Shown piece by piece: positions 1 through 8,239 of a stretch of 40,484 nucleotides of DNA. Below the pieces are notes generated by a model that was given only the letters and a program-made list of their open reading frames with translations, ran no database searches and was not told where the DNA came from. Position 1 is the stretch's first letter, and each line of letters begins with the position of its first letter. Made by a program: the position numbers and the translations under genes. The DNA comes from Beijerinckiaceae bacterium (GTDB lineage: Bacteria > Pseudomonadota > Alphaproteobacteria > Rhizobiales > Beijerinckiaceae), in contig SCSF01000077.1 of the NCBI GenBank assembly GCA_004298435.1, positions 1 to 40,484 of the forward strand, written 5' to 3'.

Positions 1-39
1 GCACGCGGGGAGAGGGGACAGGCCTGCCGGATCTCCGCG

Positions 40-1485
40 TCACAAATCCTTGAAGCTGAACGGCGACACGCCGCGCGTCTGCTCGTCCACATGCAGCGGT
101 CGCAGCACCGGCGGCGCAGCGCGCTGCGGACAGGCGGGGCGTTCGCACAGACGGCAGTTGATGCCAATCGGTACAGCTTCGACAGTGTTGAGATCGAGCC
201 GCTTGGCGTAGATCAGCCGGGTTGCATATTTCATTTCGCAGCCGAGGCCGATGGCGAAGCGCGGCTCGATCGCGCCGAAGGGCGTAATCGCGCGCCGCAC
301 TGTGCGCGCGATCGAGAACCAGCGCGAGCCGTCCGTCAGTTCGAACACCTGGGTCAATATATGGCCCGGTTCGGTGAAGGCCGCGTGGACGTTCCACAAA
401 GGGCAGGTGCCGCCGAAATGCGCGAAGGGAAAGCGGCCTGAGGAAAAGCGCTTCGAGACGTTCCCGGCGCTATCGACACGCACCAGAAAAAACGGAATGC
501 CGCGTGCCGTCGGGCGCGAGAGCGTGGTGAGGCGATGCGCCACCTGTTCGTAGCTCGCGCCGAAGCGCGCCGCCAGCACCTCGACATCATAGCCGACGAG
601 TTCCGCGGCCTCGTGGAACTTGCCATAGGGCATCATAATGGCGCCGGCGAAGTAATTGGCGAGCGTCACGCGCAGAAGCTTGCGGCCAGCCTCGTCGCCC
701 ATGTCGAACTTGGCGGCTGTCTCATTGAGAAGCGTGTCGCAATCGGTGAAGGCGAGCTGGTAGGCCGCCTGAAAGGTGCGGCCCGGAATATCCATCACTT
801 CCGAGATCATCAACTGGCGGCGGTGATGATCGTACCAGCGCAGCCGCTCGCCCATCACTTCGAGCGGCAGAACGCGGACCCGGATGCCATGCTTCGCCCG
901 CAAATGTTCGCAAAGCGCGAAGAAAAGCTCATGCCCTGTCAGGGCCAGATCGGAGGCGAAAGTCTCCGCGGCCTGATCGAGTTCGGCGAAATAGTTGCGC
1001 TGCGCATGCAGCACCGCGCGGATGCGGTCAACCGGGCTCTCGCGCATGATCGCCTCGGTGCGGTCCGGATCGGCGCGCTGCGGCAGGCCGGCCTCGCTCG
1101 CCTCGCGCGCGGCATTGTAAGCGCGGTAGAGCTTCTGCATGGCGGCGACGAGGGCCGGCGCGTGCTCGGCGGCATCCTGCAATTCCGAGCGCGGCACGCC
1201 CATGTCGCGCAGCACGGGATCGGCGAGCATCTGCTCCATCTCTCCAATCGCCTGCTCGGCCCCGCCTTCCATGAATTCGCGCGGGTCGACGCCATAGACG
1301 TCGGCAAGCCGGATCAGCACCTGAACCGTGATCGGGCGCTGGTTACGCTCCATCAGATTGAGATAGCTTGCCGAAACGTCGAGTTCCTCAGCCATGCGGG
1401 CCTGGGTAATCTCGCGCTCGCGACGTAGCCGCTTGAGCCGCGGACCCGCGAAAATCTTACGGGAGAGAGATGATTCGACAGCCAT
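40..1485 (-). CDS. ScfR/RamB-type XRE transcriptional regulator (short-chain fatty acyl regulator family)
   Basis: 481 residues. An N-terminal XRE helix-turn-helix spans about residues 14-70 (RLKRLRREREITQ, then SASYLNLMERNQRP). A middle region of the IrrE N-terminal-like type follows, without a recognisable HExxH zinc-protease motif. The C-terminal part is ScfR/DUF2083-like and has a cysteine cluster (CRLCERPACPQ, near residues 445-456) that could bind metal. Members of this family control acetate, propionate and glyoxylate-shunt genes; RamB of Corynebacterium is one. The gene is divergent from isocitrate lyase, and overlapping palindromes sit just upstream of its start, which fits regulation of aceA and of itself. 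The family call is firm; the target is inferred from context. The start ATG is at 1483-1485. Confidence 0.88.
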   Translation of the reverse strand: MAVESSLSRKIFAGPRLKRLRREREITQARMAEELDVSASYLNLMERNQRPITVQVLIRLADVYGVDPREFMEGGAEQAIGEMEQMLADPVLRDMGVPRSELQDAAEHAPALVAAMQKLYRAYNAAREASEAGLPQRADPDRTEAIMRESPVDRIRAVLHAQRNYFAELDQAAETFASDLALTGHELFFALCEHLRAKHGIRVRVLPLEVMGERLRWYDHHRRQLMISEVMDIPGRTFQAAYQLAFTDCDTLLNETAAKFDMGDEAGRKLLRVTLANYFAGAIMMPYGKFHEAAELVGYDVEVLAARFGASYEQVAHRLTTLSRPTARGIPFFLVRVDSAGNVSKRFSSGRFPFAHFGGTCPLWNVHAAFTEPGHILTQVFELTDGSRWFSIARTVRRAITPFGAIEPRFAIGLGCEMKYATRLIYAKRLDLNTVEAVPIGINCRLCERPACPQRAAPPVLRPLHVDEQTRGVSPFSFKDL

Positions 1486-1493
1486 TTGTTAAC

Positions 1494-1532
1494 TTTACAT
1501 GAGTAAATTAATTTACACAATAACAGATTTAC
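1494..1532. promoter_or_regulatory. Candidate operator between scfR-like regulator and aceA
   Basis: TTTAC/GTAAA blocks lie at 1494-1498 (TTTAC), 1503-1507 (inside GTAAA), 1512-1516 (TTTAC) and 1528-1532 (TTTAC). GTAAATTAATTTAC (about 1503-1516) is a perfect 14-base palindrome, and TTTAC-ATGA-GTAAA overlaps it. The cluster is AT-rich in GC-rich DNA and begins 9 bases upstream of the regulator's start codon, so it is well placed for autoregulation and for control of aceA about 170 bases away. Binding is inferred. Confidence 0.5.
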
Positions 1533-1689
1533 ATTGTGTGGCCTTGACTGCCTCACCTGTTTTTCCAGCTTGACCTCTTGCTTCCAGAGCCATTTTCCTA
1601 GTTATTCGCGGCATGAGGATCAGGCCCGCCCAAGGGTCTTTTTGTCAATCTATGTCAAACCAAGTCCTGTCAACGCCGGAGAAAGCCTC

Positions 1690-3003
1690 ATGACAAAACT
1701 TCCGAGCTTCGAAGAGCTCGTTCCGTCCGCGCCGAAAGGCCGGTTCGATGGACTCAAGCGTTCCTACACTGTGGCCGATGTGCTGCGTCTGCGCGGCTCG
1801 TTCCCGATCGCCCATACGCTCGCCGAGCGCGGCGCCAATCGGCTTTGGCAGCTTATGAAGGAGCGTCCCTTCGTTCCGTCTCTCGGCGCCTTGACGGGCA
1901 ACCAGGCCGTGCAGCAAGTGCGCGCCGGTCTTGAGGCCATCTATCTCTCCGGCTGGCAGGTCGCGGCCGACTCCAACGTCGCCGGCACCATGTATCCGGA
2001 CCAGTCGCTTTATCCGGCCAATTCCGGCCCCGAACTGGCGCGGCGCATCAACAATGCGCTGAAGCGCTCGGATGAGATCGAGCATGCCGAGGGCAATGTG
2101 ACGCGTGACTGGTTCGCGCCGATCATTGCGGACGCGGAAGCGGGCTTCGGCGGCGCTTTGAACGTCTTCGAGATTATGAAAGCCTATATCGACGCGGGCG
2201 CGGCAGGCGTTCATTTCGAGGACCAACTCGCCTCGGAGAAGAAGTGCGGCCATCTCGGCGGCAAGGTTCTTATCCCGACCGCCCAGCACGAGCGCAGCCT
2301 GACGGCGGCGCGTCTTGCGGCGGACGTCTGCGGCGTGCCGACCTTCGTCATCGCCCGCACCGATGCGGAATCGGCCAAGCTCATCACCTCCGACGTCGAT
2401 GAGCGCGATCGCCGCTTCATCGAGCCCGACAGCCGCACTGCGGAAGGCTTCTTCCGGCTCAAGGAGGGCACCGGCCTCGATCACTGCATCGCCCGCGGCA
2501 TCGCCTATGCGGAAGTCGCCGATATGCTGTGGTGGGAGACCTCGCATCCGAATCTGGAAGAGGCGCGCATCTTCGCCGAGGCGGTGCATAAGCAGTTCCC
2601 CGGCAAGCTCCTTGCCTACAACTGCTCGCCCTCGTTCAACTGGCGAGGGAAGCTCGATGTCGCGACGATCGAGAAATATCAGCGCGAACTCGGCGCCATG
2701 GGCTACAAATATCAGTTCGTGACGCTGGCCGGCTTCCACTCCCTCAATCTGTCGATGTTCGACCTCGCGTCGGGCTATCGCGATCGCGGCATGGCGGCCT
2801 ATTCGGAATTGCAGGAGGCGGAATTCGCGGCCGAGAAGCATGGCTACAGCGCCACGCGGCATCAGCGCGAAGTCGGCACCGGCTATTTCGATGCGGTTGC
2901 CGAAGCCGTCTCCGGCGGCAAATCCTCGACCACGGCGCTCAAGGATTCGACCGAGGCGGCGCAGTTCAAGGGCGCCAAGCCGCGCGCCGCTGCGGCGGAA
3001 TAA
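1690..3003 (+). CDS. aceA: Isocitrate lyase
   Basis: 437 residues from the ATG at 1690. The enzyme splits isocitrate into succinate and glyoxylate, the first step of the glyoxylate shunt, in the cytoplasm. The catalytic loop motif KKCGHLGGK is present (nt ~2240-2265). Also visible are [12 protein letters not shown], the Mg-binding DQ region and YNCSPSFNW, all typical of the family, and the length matches proteobacterial isocitrate lyases. The frame stays open upstream to 1534, but that extension has no family similarity, so the ATG at 1690 is chosen. The divergent ScfR-like gene is its probable regulator. No malate synthase gene lies in the window. Confidence 0.96.
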   Translation: MTKLPSFEELVPSAPKGRFDGLKRSYTVADVLRLRGSFPIAHTLAERGANRLWQLMKERPFVPSLGALTGNQAVQQVRAGLEAIYLSGWQVAADSNVAGTMYPDQSLYPANSGPELARRINNALKRSDEIEHAEGNVTRDWFAPIIADAEAGFGGALNVFEIMKAYIDAGAAGVHFEDQLASEKKCGHLGGKVLIPTAQHERSLTAARLAADVCGVPTFVIARTDAESAKLITSDVDERDRRFIEPDSRTAEGFFRLKEGTGLDHCIARGIAYAEVADMLWWETSHPNLEEARIFAEAVHKQFPGKLLAYNCSPSFNWRGKLDVATIEKYQRELGAMGYKYQFVTLAGFHSLNLSMFDLASGYRDRGMAAYSELQEAEFAAEKHGYSATRHQREVGTGYFDAVAEAVSGGKSSTTALKDSTEAAQFKGAKPRAAAAE

Positions 3004-3030
3004 GCTCCGCTGGAGTGCCATTTCGACACA

Positions 3031-3057
3031 GTGCCCGGTCGCAAGGCCGGGCACTTT
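3031..3057 (+). terminator. Rho-independent terminator of aceA
   Basis: Stem GTGCCCGGTC / GGCCGGGCAC with a GCAA loop, then a short TTT, 28 bases after the aceA stop. The stem is strong but the T-run is short. Confidence 0.65.
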
Positions 3058-3481
3058 GCGTTAAGGCGTTTCAACAGGAGCATCGAAACACCAGTCTCAT
3101 TGCGGCATTTGGCGCGGCGTGTTCCGGCTGCATCTCATCCGCTTTCTTTGAACGGGCCTTGGGCCGCTGCCTTGCCGCTGCCGGTCTTTTGTGCTGAGTT
3201 GACGCTGGATTCGAATGGAGAGCGGGCCGCTTCCGTCTTCGGGAGCAGGCATCTTCGATCATCAGCCGGTCGCCCGTGTCGCCATCGAGCGATCAGTCGA
3301 GGTGGACACGCCAGGTAGACACGCTAAAGGGGTTTGACGCGACCGTCCTGTCGGCTTCGCGCCGTTGCCACCCGCCAGAAAAAGCCCGCCGGCGCGTCAT
3401 TCGCGGCAGCGGATGCTGGCGTGGTGACTTATCCTTCCTTCGAGCCAGTCGAACTGTAGAGCATCGAACGGAGCGTCACGG
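3058..3481. other. Intergenic stretch without a recognisable gene
   Basis: About 420 bases between the aceA terminator and the aminotransferase gene. Open frames on both strands have no start with a ribosome-binding site and no family resemblance. A near-duplicate GGTGGACACGCCA / GGTAGACACGC occurs around 3301-3325. The promoter of the aminotransferase gene should lie here but was not identified. Confidence 0.5.
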
Positions 3482-4942
3482 GTGAAGAATATGTTGGTCC
3501 AGGAGGTTCCTGTCGAGGATAGAACCTTTCCGGAAAGAGTGAGCGAAGGCGGGCAGAGCTTCGATCTGAGCGGCCTGCTCGCGGCGCGCGAGGCGGATCG
3601 CTACAATCTCTACGGTCGCCATCTGAACGACATGATGGTGCGGGTTCTACAGACGATCGGTTACGACGTCGGCTTCCGCGCAGGGCACGGCCAGTATCTT
3701 TTCGATCGCAAGGGCGATCGTTATCTCGATCTTCTGAGCGGCTGGGGCGTCTTCGGCATCGGCCGCAATCATCCTGTGTTGCGTGACGCTCTCAAGAGCG
3801 TTCTCGCTGCCGATCTGCCCAATCTCGTTCAGATGGATGTCTCGGTTCTGGCGGGCCTTCTGGCGGAGCGGCTTTTGTCCTTCGCGCCCTATCTCGACAA
3901 GGTGTTTTTCGCCAATTCCGGGACCGAGGCCGTCGAAGCGGCAATCAAGTTCGCGCGCGGCGCGACGGGACGGGCTGGAATCGTCTATTGCGACCATGCC
4001 TTTCATGGGCTGAGCTACGGCTCGCTGTCATTGAACGGCGACAATACGTTCCGCGACGGTTTCGGGCCGCTGCTGCCCGGCTGCGTCAAAGTGCCTTTCA
4101 ACGATCTGGCGGCGCTGGAGCAGGCGCTTTCCCGTCGCGAGGTCGCGGCCTTCATCGTCGAGCCGATCCAGGGCAAGACGGTCGAGGTGGCGGATGATCT
4201 CTATCTGCGCGGCGCGCAGGCGTTGTGCCGCAAATACGGCACGCTGTTTATCGCCGATGAGATCCAGACGGGTCTCGGGCGCACGGGCAAATTCTTCGCT
4301 ATCGAGCATTACGGCGTAGAGCCTGACATGGTGCTGGTCGCCAAGACGCTGTCCGGCGGTCATGTGCCGGTTGGCGCCGTGCTGATGCGCAAGCCGATCT
4401 TCGAGAAGATCTTCAGCCGGATGGATCGCGCCGTGGTGCATGGTTCAACATTCGCCAAGAATGATCTTGCCATGGCCGCAGGTCTCGCGACCCTTCAGGT
4501 GATCGAATCCGAACGGCTGGTGCAAAACGCGGCGCGCCTCGGCGCGAGGCTCATGGCCAGCTTCCAGAGCTTCGCCGAGCGCTATGAACTCGTGAAATCC
4601 GTGCGCGGCAAAGGCTTGATGATCGGCATCGAGTTCGGGCCGCCGCGGTCGCTCAAGCTGAAAGCCGCCTGGTCGCTTCTCGAAACGGTCAAGGCCGGTC
4701 TGTTCTGCCAGCTCATCACCATTCCGCTGTTCAAGGATCACAAGATCCTCGTGCAGGTGGCGGGTAACGACAATCATGTCGTCAAGCTTCTGCCGGCGCT
4801 CGTCATCGACGATGCGGATTGCGACTGGATCGAACGCGCCTTCGACAAGGTCATTGCCGACAGTCATCAGGTTCCGGGCGCCGTCTGGTCATTCGGTAAA
4901 TCCATGGCGGAAAATCTCCGCAAGTCGGCTTCGGCGCGTTAG
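3482..4942 (+). CDS. hpnO: Class III PLP-dependent aminotransferase, probable hopanoid side-chain aminotransferase HpnO
   Basis: 486 residues from a GTG; an ATG three codons later is an alternative. Fold-type I class III aminotransferase motifs are clear: NSGTEAVEAAIKFAR (PLP phosphate site), the HAFHG region, FIADEIQTGLGRTG with the PLP-contacting Asp, and AKTLSGG with the Schiff-base Lys. The N-terminal motif YGRHLNDMMVRVLQTIGYD and the DLLSGWGVFGIGRNHP segment resemble, from memory, the HpnO/Streptomyces orf18 subgroup that makes aminobacteriohopanetriol. Acetylornithine and ornithine transaminases are the main alternatives and are usually ~60-80 residues shorter. No other hopanoid gene is in the window, so the substrate rests on subgroup resemblance only. 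Confidence 0.6.
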   Translation: MKNMLVQEVPVEDRTFPERVSEGGQSFDLSGLLAAREADRYNLYGRHLNDMMVRVLQTIGYDVGFRAGHGQYLFDRKGDRYLDLLSGWGVFGIGRNHPVLRDALKSVLAADLPNLVQMDVSVLAGLLAERLLSFAPYLDKVFFANSGTEAVEAAIKFARGATGRAGIVYCDHAFHGLSYGSLSLNGDNTFRDGFGPLLPGCVKVPFNDLAALEQALSRREVAAFIVEPIQGKTVEVADDLYLRGAQALCRKYGTLFIADEIQTGLGRTGKFFAIEHYGVEPDMVLVAKTLSGGHVPVGAVLMRKPIFEKIFSRMDRAVVHGSTFAKNDLAMAAGLATLQVIESERLVQNAARLGARLMASFQSFAERYELVKSVRGKGLMIGIEFGPPRSLKLKAAWSLLETVKAGLFCQLITIPLFKDHKILVQVAGNDNHVVKLLPALVIDDADCDWIERAFDKVIADSHQVPGAVWSFGKSMAENLRKSASAR

Positions 4943-5054
4943 GGTTGCACAAAACGCTCTATGGGGCGGTATCGAACCGCTTGTGAGCCGGGCCGGATCG
5001 GTTTATAGGCATGCGGAAACGCGCGTGCTCCACAGGCTTTTCGCGCGGTTCTAA

Positions 5055-5140
5055 TAGCGTTTTCGAGCGAAGTGGCTTCTGGTTCGCGTGAAGAAAATGC
5101 GTCAGAACAAGAATTCGAGCCCCGGTTTTCGAACCGGGCT
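5055..5140 (+). repeat. RIME-like two-hairpin intergenic repeat, copy A
   Basis: Starts TAGCGTTTTC and forms a first hairpin with outer stem GCGTTTTC / GAAAATGC and inner stem GCGAA / TTCGC. The second hairpin is CCCCGGTT-TTCG-AACCGGGC, a variant of the family's second stem. Between the aminotransferase gene and rpmE. Confidence 0.75.
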
Positions 5141-5224
5141 TGGGCTTCAGCCATGATAATCGGCATGATGCGGTGGCGGCGCGCTGTGCCCGTTGCATCA
5201 GCGAGTTTTTGGGATTTTTGAGAG

Positions 5225-5455
5225 ATGAAACCCGATATCCATCCGCAGTACCACATGATCAAGGTCATTATGACCGACGGAACCGAGTTTATGACCCGCT
5301 CGACCTATGGCGAGGAGGGCGCGACCCTCAACCTCGACATCGACCCGAAGACGCATCCGGCATGGACAGGCGGTTCGCAGCAACTGCTCGATCGTGGCGG
5401 ACGCCTGTCGCGCTTCAACTCGCGTTTCGGCAATATGAGCTTCGGCAAAAAATAA
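5225..5455 (+). CDS. rpmE: 50S ribosomal protein L31
   Basis: 76 residues, begins [19 protein letters not shown] and contains [18 protein letters not shown], the standard alphaproteobacterial L31. The cysteines that bind zinc in other L31 forms are absent, as is normal for this lineage. L31 sits on the large subunit and bridges to the small subunit. Monocistronic, with a strong terminator 24 bases after the stop. Confidence 0.96.
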   Translation: MKPDIHPQYHMIKVIMTDGTEFMTRSTYGEEGATLNLDIDPKTHPAWTGGSQQLLDRGGRLSRFNSRFGNMSFGKK

Positions 5456-5479
5456 TCGGTTTTGTCCGGTCAGAGATGG

Positions 5480-5505
5480 AAAAGCCCGGCTTCGGCCGGG
5501 CTTTT
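5480..5505 (+). terminator. Rho-independent terminator of rpmE
   Basis: AAAAGCCCGGC-TTCG-GCCGGGCTTTT: an 11-base perfect stem with a TTCG tetraloop and a T-run. Confidence 0.9.
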
Positions 5506-5526
5506 GCGTTGCAACGTCTTCGGGCT

Positions 5527-5629
5527 GAAACCGCATCGGTCCTGATGGAATCAGGACCGTGGCTTCAGATATTTGTCTTGACGCGTTTTCTTCACGCGAA
5601 CCGGAATCCACTTCGCTCGAAAACGCTAT
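5527..5629 (-). repeat. RIME-like two-hairpin intergenic repeat, copy B (inverted)
   Basis: Reverse-oriented copy. The outer sequence GAAAACGCTA is at its right end, and GACGCGTTTTCTTCACGCGAA in the middle matches the first hairpin. The second hairpin reads GGTCCTGAT-GGA-ATCAGGACC, where other copies have GGTTCTGA / TCAGAACC, so both arms changed together. Confidence 0.8.
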
Positions 5630-5636
5630 GGATTGA

Positions 5637-6164
5637 TCAGGCGTCGCTGACGGCGAAGGCTTGCGCCAGCATATTCCTCTGGATTTCGAGCGGCTTGCGA
5701 ATGGGAATTTCCCGCTCGGGCGCCTGATAGATGGCGCGATCGAGGTGGAGCACGCGGCTTTGCAACCGCAGCGATCTCTCGACGATCTCGACGAGGCGGG
5801 GTGGCAGTTGCTCAAGCACATCAGGGCTTGCCGCAATCTGCTGTTCGCTCAGTTTCACCTTGCGCTTTTCGCCCGCTGCTTCGGACTGGGACAATTCCCC
5901 TTCATTGACGGCGCGTTGCAGCAGAAGCCAGGAGGCAAGCTGCATCAAACGGGTCGTGAGCCGCATGCTTTCGGTTGCGAAGGCGAGCGCGGCAAGGCGC
6001 GGCAGGCCCTTGGCCTCCTCGCGACCAGCGCCATCGAGATAGGCCGCTGTCTCCTCGACAAGACCCATGCCTTCGCGGAACAGCGACTTGAAAGCCTCCG
6101 ACGTGGCCAGCTTTGCAGCGAATGAGACCGCGTTGCTGTCCTCGAAACTCAACATTTGAACCAT
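5637..6164 (-). CDS. rcdA: RcdA/DUF1465 family protein, adaptor for regulated CtrA degradation
   Basis: 175 residues, mostly helical. Recognised as DUF1465 by MVQMLSFEDSNAVSFAAKLA near the N terminus, TESMRLTTRLMQLASWLLLQRAV in the middle and LVEIVERSLRLQSRVLHLD later. In Caulobacter RcdA acts in the ClpXP-CpdR-PopA hierarchy that delivers the cell-cycle regulator CtrA for proteolysis. A CtrA-like box lies about 100 bases upstream. The family call is strong; the cell-cycle role is taken from Caulobacter. Confidence 0.82.
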   Translation of the reverse strand: MVQMLSFEDSNAVSFAAKLATSEAFKSLFREGMGLVEETAAYLDGAGREEAKGLPRLAALAFATESMRLTTRLMQLASWLLLQRAVNEGELSQSEAAGEKRKVKLSEQQIAASPDVLEQLPPRLVEIVERSLRLQSRVLHLDRAIYQAPEREIPIRKPLEIQRNMLAQAFAVSDA

Positions 6165-6263
6165 GATGCGCCTATGCAGAGCTTAAGATGAAGCGATTTG
6201 GCACAGGCCAATTCGCACCCCAGGAGCACAGCAATAGTAGGGCCAAAGCGGTTCGCGCGGGCG

Positions 6264-6278
6264 TTAAACTTTCGCTAA
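6264..6278 (-). promoter_or_regulatory. CtrA-like box upstream of rcdA
   Basis: On the minus strand TTAG-N7-TTAA followed by C, one mismatch from the CtrA consensus TTAA-N7-TTAA, about 100 bases before the rcdA start and downstream of the terminators of the preceding gene. rcdA belongs to the CtrA circuit in Caulobacter. Occupancy is inferred. Confidence 0.4.
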
Positions 6279-6358
6279 GGTTAATGGCATGCGGGCGCGC
6301 TATGCCGAAACGGCACAGCTTCGGTGCAGAAGCGAGAAATGGCGCGTGGGCAGGAGGC

Positions 6359-6387
6359 AAAAAAAGAGAGCCGCAGATGCGGCTCTC
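6359..6387 (-). terminator. Rho-independent terminator, minus strand
   Basis: On the minus strand GAGAGCCGCA-TC-TGCGGCTCTC followed by seven T. A perfect 10-base stem: a very strong terminator between the DUF1192 gene and rcdA. Confidence 0.85.
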
Positions 6388-6428
6388 AAAGGTATCCTGG
6401 GGATGATTAGGGAGGAACCACGCGAAAA

Positions 6429-6452
6429 AGAGTGGGTGCCTCAGAGGCACCC
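6429..6452 (-). terminator. Second terminator hairpin, usable on both strands
   Basis: GGGTGCCT-CAG-AGGCACCC at 6434-6452. On the minus strand it is followed by ACTCTTTTT and on the plus strand by TTTGTT. Together with the hairpin at 6359-6387 it makes a tandem stop for minus-strand transcripts. Confidence 0.7.
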
Positions 6453-6571
6453 TTTGTTAATAATCCCTATATCTTAACAAAAGGTTAGCAGATTGCGTGG
6501 AAAGCCGCTTGTCCAGTTTTGATTGTCACAATTGGGCGCCTGCTTTCGCGGGGCGCGGTATTGATCGGCAA

Positions 6572-6775
6572 TCAAAACCGGAACAGCGCTTCCGCGCCGG
6601 CGCGCGTCGCTTCCTTGCTCTTGCGGGCCTGTTCCAGCCGCTCGATTTCGGCGTGCAGCACCTCAATGCGCAGGGCAAGCTCTTCGAGGGAAAGATCATC
6701 GATCGTCTGGCCAATCTCGTGCAGTCTCGCCGAGGTGCGACGCGCCAGAACAGGGCCTTCTCCATCATCGGTCAT
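6572..6775 (-). CDS. DUF1192 family protein
   Basis: 67 residues from the ATG at 6775; an upstream ATG adds six residues. The core LHEIGQTIDDLSLEELALRIEVLHAEIERLEQARKSKEA is the DUF1192 signature: a short acidic start and a long amphipathic, coiled-coil-like helix. No function is established for this family, which is found in Hyphomicrobiales, often near rcdA-type genes. Two tandem terminators follow it. Confidence 0.75.
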   Translation of the reverse strand: MTDDGEGPVLARRTSARLHEIGQTIDDLSLEELALRIEVLHAEIERLEQARKSKEATRAGAEALFRF

Positions 6776-7086
6776 GGCGAGCCTCCGGAACATTGAAAAA
6801 CCCGAATTTATACCAATCTTGCCGGAAGACTACCCGGATCGCCGAATGGCTGGCGGGGCGCGGCCTCCGGAGCACCGGTTCCGCAGTTCAGGCTACGCTT
6901 CTGTTTGGCTGAAATGGAGAGAAGCAGAGCCGGGCATCGGCATTGCATACCGCGCCGCTGCTCCCTATAAGATGACGCTTTCCCAGTCATGCAGCTGATT
7001 TGGTCCCGCAGTTGCGGTGCATCACGCCCTGCGGCTCAGGCCGTTGCGGTATAGTTGGTTCTGCCCTTGCGGCGAAGGAGGATAAT
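6776..7086. other. Divergent promoter region between the DUF1192 gene and trcR
   Basis: About 310 bases with no supported gene. A TATAGT hexamer at 7050-7055 could be a -10 box for trcR, but no good -35 is seen. A ribosome-binding site GAAGGAGG lies just before 7087. Confidence 0.4.
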
Positions 7087-7803
7087 ATGAACAACGCCCC
7101 GCTGATGCCCAAGGTAACGGCCGTGTGGTTGGTCGAGAATACGTCGCTTACCTTCGATCAGATCGCGAATTTCTGCAAACTGCATCCGCTGGAAGTGAAA
7201 GGCATCGCGGACGGCGAAGTTGCCGCCGGGATCAAAGGGCATGACCCGATCACCTCCGGCCAGTTGACGCGCGAGGAAATCGCCGCCTCCGAGCAAAGGC
7301 CCGAGCGCCAGCTCCAGCTTGCCATCCCGAAGGTCCAGTTGCCGGAGGTCAAGCGGCCGCGCGGCCCGCGCTATACGCCCCTGTCGCGCCGGCAGGATCG
7401 TCCAAACGCCATTCTCTGGCTGGTCCGCAATCATCCGGAACTGAAGGATGCGCAGATCATGCGGCTTGTCGGCACCACGAAGACGACCTTGCAGGCGATT
7501 CGCAACCGCACGCATTGGAATTCCGCTGCGTTAACGCCGATGGACCCTGTGACACTGGGGCTCTGCTCGCAGATGGATCTCGATTTCGAGGTCAATCGCG
7601 CCGCCAAGGAGCGTGTCCCGGTTGAGGAAGACCGCAGCCAGACTCTGGTGCCGGCCGAGGTGACGACCGCGGCTCAGGATGACGAAAATCTTGAGAACGA
7701 GGAGCATGTCTTCGGCGAGCGGCCTGCTCCGGCCGAGGAGCAGCCCGACATCGACGTGGATTCGGTCTTCGCGAAGCTCAAGGATCTCAAGATCAAAGAA
7801 TAA
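7087..7803 (+). CDS. trcR: TrcR (DUF1013) cell-cycle transcriptional regulator
   Basis: 238 residues from the ATG at 7087, which has a GAAGGAGG ribosome-binding site 7 bases upstream. Begins MNNAPLMPKVTAVWLVENTSLTFDQIANFCKLHPLEVKGIADGE and has a second related block NAILWLVRNHPELKDAQIMRLVGTTKTTLQAIRNRTHWN, two helix-turn-helix-like units joined by a charged, proline-rich linker. The C-terminal tail is acidic (DDENLENEEHV and DVDSVFAKLKDLKIKE). This is the DUF1013 family, annotated TrcR after work in alphaproteobacteria; the regulon here is unknown. Confidence 0.85.
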   Translation: MNNAPLMPKVTAVWLVENTSLTFDQIANFCKLHPLEVKGIADGEVAAGIKGHDPITSGQLTREEIAASEQRPERQLQLAIPKVQLPEVKRPRGPRYTPLSRRQDRPNAILWLVRNHPELKDAQIMRLVGTTKTTLQAIRNRTHWNSAALTPMDPVTLGLCSQMDLDFEVNRAAKERVPVEEDRSQTLVPAEVTTAAQDDENLENEEHVFGERPAPAEEQPDIDVDSVFAKLKDLKIKE

Positions 7804-7924
7804 ACTGCCGGGGGGCCTATGAGATCCTCCTTGTCATCGGCCTCCTGAGTTGCACGCCGCAAGTCTGTCGCAAGGTCCGGGTCGGATAGCTTTATCGGCA
7901 GGCCGTTGCCTGCGGAGGAGCACG

Positions 7925-8239
7925 ATGCGCGGCAAGCAGAGAAAATGGCGAACGTGCCGGGGCGTCGGTTTGATCGTCGCGGCAGCCGGGTTTTGTGTCT
8001 TCGCCAGCGCCCTTGCTGCTTTTCATCCCGCGGATGCCGCCGATCTTCAGAGGCGCGCCGCGCGCCCGGGGATCGCCGCACATGGGCCTTGCGAGGTGGT
8101 GCCACAGCCGCACGCCAATCTGGCGGGCGAGGTCATAGGCTACCAGCCGAGCCTCGTCTGTCTTTCGCGTGGCCTTTACGCCGACCGGCATCCGCCGCCA
8201 CCGCCTCCGCCGCGTCCCTGGTGGTGGCTTGGATGGTGA
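7925..8239 (+). CDS. Small secreted protein of unknown function
   Basis: 104 residues from the ATG at 7925, with GGAGGA just upstream. A basic N terminus and hydrophobic segment (residues 14-32, GVGLIVAAAGFCVFASALAA) form a signal peptide, with likely cleavage after ADA near residue 39. The mature part has two cysteines (C56, C79) in PCEVVPQPHANLAGEVIGYQ and LVCLSRGLYADR. It ends in seven prolines and the tryptophan-rich tail RPWWWLGW. I do not recognise the family. Probably periplasmic. 121 bases separate it from trcR. Confidence 0.6.
   Translation: MRGKQRKWRTCRGVGLIVAAAGFCVFASALAAFHPADAADLQRRAARPGIAAHGPCEVVPQPHANLAGEVIGYQPSLVCLSRGLYADRHPPPPPPPRPWWWLGW

Larger units (their letters stand above)
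6165..6571. other. Gene-free stretch between rcdA and the DUF1192 gene
   Basis: Holds two terminator hairpins (6359-6387 and 6429-6452), the CtrA-like box at 6264-6278 and a second near-match TTAA-N7-TTAG at 6474-6488. No convincing protein. The 120 bases between the DUF1192 stop and the first hairpin could be a 3' UTR or a small RNA. Confidence 0.5.

Noticed and set aside
535-1428. Long plus-strand open frame (297 codons) opposite the ScfR-like gene
   Set aside because: Antisense shadow of a high-GC gene; Arg/His-rich composition and no domain.
1645-3054. 469-codon minus-strand open frame across aceA
   Set aside because: Exact antisense of isocitrate lyase, which has clear catalytic motifs on the plus strand.
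5110-5145. Hairpin with TTCGAA considered as a tRNA T-arm
   Set aside because: No acceptor, D or anticodon arms around it; it is the second hairpin of repeat copy A.
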